From NCBI GenBank assembly GCA_021852095.1, contig JAJZOC010000040.1, positions 1-5,021 on the forward strand: a DNA stretch of 5,021 nucleotides, read 5' to 3'. Both the position numbers and the translations under genes were made by a program. The DNA comes from a bacterium. Its GTDB lineage: Bacteria; Patescibacteriota; Microgenomatia; Levybacterales; UBA12049. The stretch's first letter is position 1. Each line of letters starts with the position of its first letter. Shown here piece after piece: positions 4,122 to 5,021 of the stretch. Under the pieces are notes generated by a model, which saw only the letters and a list, made by a program, of their open reading frames with translations, ran no database searches and was not told the DNA's origin.

Positions 4122-4690
4122 ATCAACTCATCCGCTCTTTTGTAGTCGTAGATCTCAAACGGCTTAAACCAAAGTGTCTTTTCAAAGTTTGCCTCCTCTA
4201 AAGAGGCCGAAATATGAACAAGATTCATTACTCCCCTTTTCTCGTCATTGGCATAAGCGGCAGAGTCGGTGGAATAGTCACCTCGAATAGTACCCGAAGC
4301 GGCTTGAACCGGCATTGTCGGACCGGCTAAAGCAATCACGTTTTCAACCGCGTGCCTGCCTTCCAAGATCATTGCCACAACCGGACCCGAAGTTACATAA
4401 TCAAATAACCATTTTCTAACCATCCGACCAAGCTCCAAAGGATCATCCGTTCCCAAATCTTTTTTTGCGTTCTTGCCGTATTTTGTATAGGTCTTGAGTG
4501 TTTTTTCTCCCCATCTCTTAAGTGTTTCAGAATCATTACTTCTATAATGTTTTGTTAAAAGATCTTCCGCGGGCAAAACCATCTTCATCGCCACAATTTT
4601 CAATCCCATTCTCTCGAACTTTTGAATCAGCTCGCCAACAAGACCCCTTTTTACCCCATCCGGTTTTATTAAAACAAATGTCTGCTCCAT
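4118..4690 (-). CDS. ndk: Nucleoside diphosphate kinase, enlarged form
   Basis: The enzyme transfers the gamma phosphate of ATP to other NDPs through a phosphohistidine, supplying NTPs and dNTPs in the cytoplasm. The N-terminus TFVLIKPDGVKRGLVGE (4-20) with Lys9, TSGPVVAMILEG (100-111), GTIRGDY (133-139) and the active-site His159 in MNLVHISAS are clear family blocks; Ser161 matches the conserved Ser two residues after the histidine. The protein has 190 residues against about 140-155 for common bacterial forms. The extra length is an insertion of about 35 residues between HYR (48-50) and TSGP, and one of about 10 between GDY and the active-site strand. The usual HGSD motif is changed to HISA. 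No Shine-Dalgarno sequence precedes the ATG. A TATTAT at 4705-4700 ends 9 nt upstream of it, without a good -35. The 3' end overlaps the convergent peptidase gene. Confidence 0.96.
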   Translation of the reverse strand: MEQTFVLIKPDGVKRGLVGELIQKFERMGLKIVAMKMVLPAEDLLTKHYRSNDSETLKRWGEKTLKTYTKYGKNAKKDLGTDDPLELGRMVRKWLFDYVTSGPVVAMILEGRHAVENVIALAGPTMPVQAASGTIRGDYSTDSAAYANDEKRGVMNLVHISASLEEANFEKTLWFKPFEIYDYKRADELI

Positions 4691-4696
4691 ATATAC

Positions 4697-4795
4697 TAGA
4701 TAATAGATAATAGATACTAGAAGATAGATCTTTTCTATTTTCCAGCTTCCAGCTTCAAGTTCTAACCTCTACCTTCTATTGTCTATTATCAATAA
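4697..4795. repeat. Spacer built on a 7-nt period with inverted arms
   Basis: From 4697 to 4731 five heptamers follow each other: TAGATAA, TAGATAA, TAGATAC, TAGAAGA, TAGATCT. From 4733 to 4795 nine more run on: TTCTATT, TTCCAGC twice, TTCAAGT, TCTAACC, TCTACCT, TCTATTG, TCTATTA, TCAATAA. The arm 4699-4728 matches the reverse complement of 4761-4790 at 24 of 30 bases, so the spacer could fold into a long imperfect hairpin. It fills nearly the whole gap between the M16 gene and ndk and has no coding potential. Confidence 0.75.
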
Positions 4796-4798
4796 TTA

Positions 4799-5021
4799 TT
4801 ACTTTAGCAGTTTTTCGAACCTTTGTCCATCCTCAAAATTACCTATAACTGCCAAATTCAAATACCTTGACAGATATTTATCAGCCACTCGCTCTACATC
4901 TTCCAGCTCAAGTCTCTGCATTTTCTCTATAATCTCGTCCGGATTGTAAATTTGTTTTTCCAAAAGCTCCTGATTACCATAAAAACTCGCAACCGAGCGG
5001 CTGTCTTCCAACATCAAAAAG
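4799..5021 (-). CDS. M16-family (insulinase-like) peptidase, C-terminal part (cut by window edge)
   Basis: The frame is open from the window edge to a TAA at 4801-4799, giving the last 73 residues. A TTG at 5017 and an ATG at 5014 occur, but the frame continues upstream and the sequence reads as the end of a larger protein, so neither is likely the true start. LEDSRSVASFYGNQELLEKQ, then a segment with NPDEIIEKMQRLELEDVERVADKYL, then NLAVIGNFED match the last helices and strand of M16 zinc peptidases and their inactive homologues (processing-peptidase type). The zinc-binding HxxEH motif would be in the missing N-terminal half, so catalysis cannot be judged. The gene precedes ndk on the same strand, 108 bp apart across the heptamer spacer. 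Confidence 0.85.
   Translation of the reverse strand, partial: FLMLEDSRSVASFYGNQELLEKQIYNPDEIIEKMQRLELEDVERVADKYLSRYLNLAVIGNFEDGQRFEKLLK

Noticed and set aside
4522..4710. Plus-strand open frame of 62 residues
   Set aside because: It is antisense to the conserved N-terminal half of ndk.

Overview
The window looks like a fragment of a small, AT-leaning bacterial genome of the Candidate Phyla Radiation (Patescibacteria) type. This is an inference from content. The sequence shows short genes packed on both strands, two tRNA genes without an encoded CCA, a short-form sortase, a membrane-anchored DsbA-like protein paired with a VKOR-family protein, an enlarged nucleoside diphosphate kinase, an M16 peptidase tail, and spacers full of short palindromic and tandem repeats. 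No rRNA or ribosomal protein gene is present to fix the phylum.

Layout. 1-396 (minus) is the N-terminal part of a sortase, preceded on the same strand by tRNA-Arg(CCU) at 467-540. A gene-free spacer (541-735) of inverted short words leads to tRNA-Pro(CGG) at 736-807. Perfect hairpins touch both of its ends. A repeat-rich spacer (808-984) follows, then a plus-strand pair: a DsbA-like thiol oxidoreductase (985-1713) and a VKOR-family membrane protein (1714-2319). Facing them on the minus strand is a RelB/DinJ-like antitoxin (2644-2949) with a YafQ/RelE-like toxin (2385-2669), overlapping by 26 bp and driven by a clear promoter with an operator-like inverted repeat. The spacer 2950-3272 holds that promoter, a roughly 158-bp palindrome-ended repeat element and a near-consensus promoter. 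That promoter drives a C39-like cysteine peptidase homologue (3273-4121), whose 3' end overlaps the convergent ndk gene (4118-4690, minus) by 4 bp. A spacer built on a 7-nt period (4691-4798) separates ndk from the C-terminal part of an M16 zinc-peptidase-family protein (4799-5021, minus, cut by the window).

How the genes work together. The DsbA-like and VKOR proteins form a plausible oxidative protein folding pathway at the membrane: the DsbA-like domain oxidises substrate cysteines and VKOR re-oxidises it using quinone. With the sortase this points to an active cell-envelope assembly programme. The toxin-antitoxin pair is a self-contained, probably autoregulated module. ndk is housekeeping nucleotide metabolism.

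No clearly new multi-gene system is visible. The best leads are structural: the hairpins flush with tRNA ends, the unusual tertiary-contact bases of the tRNA-Pro, promoters so close to start codons that the mRNAs may be leaderless, the repeat elements (one lying inside the reading frame at the start of the VKOR gene), and the 7-nt-period spacer.
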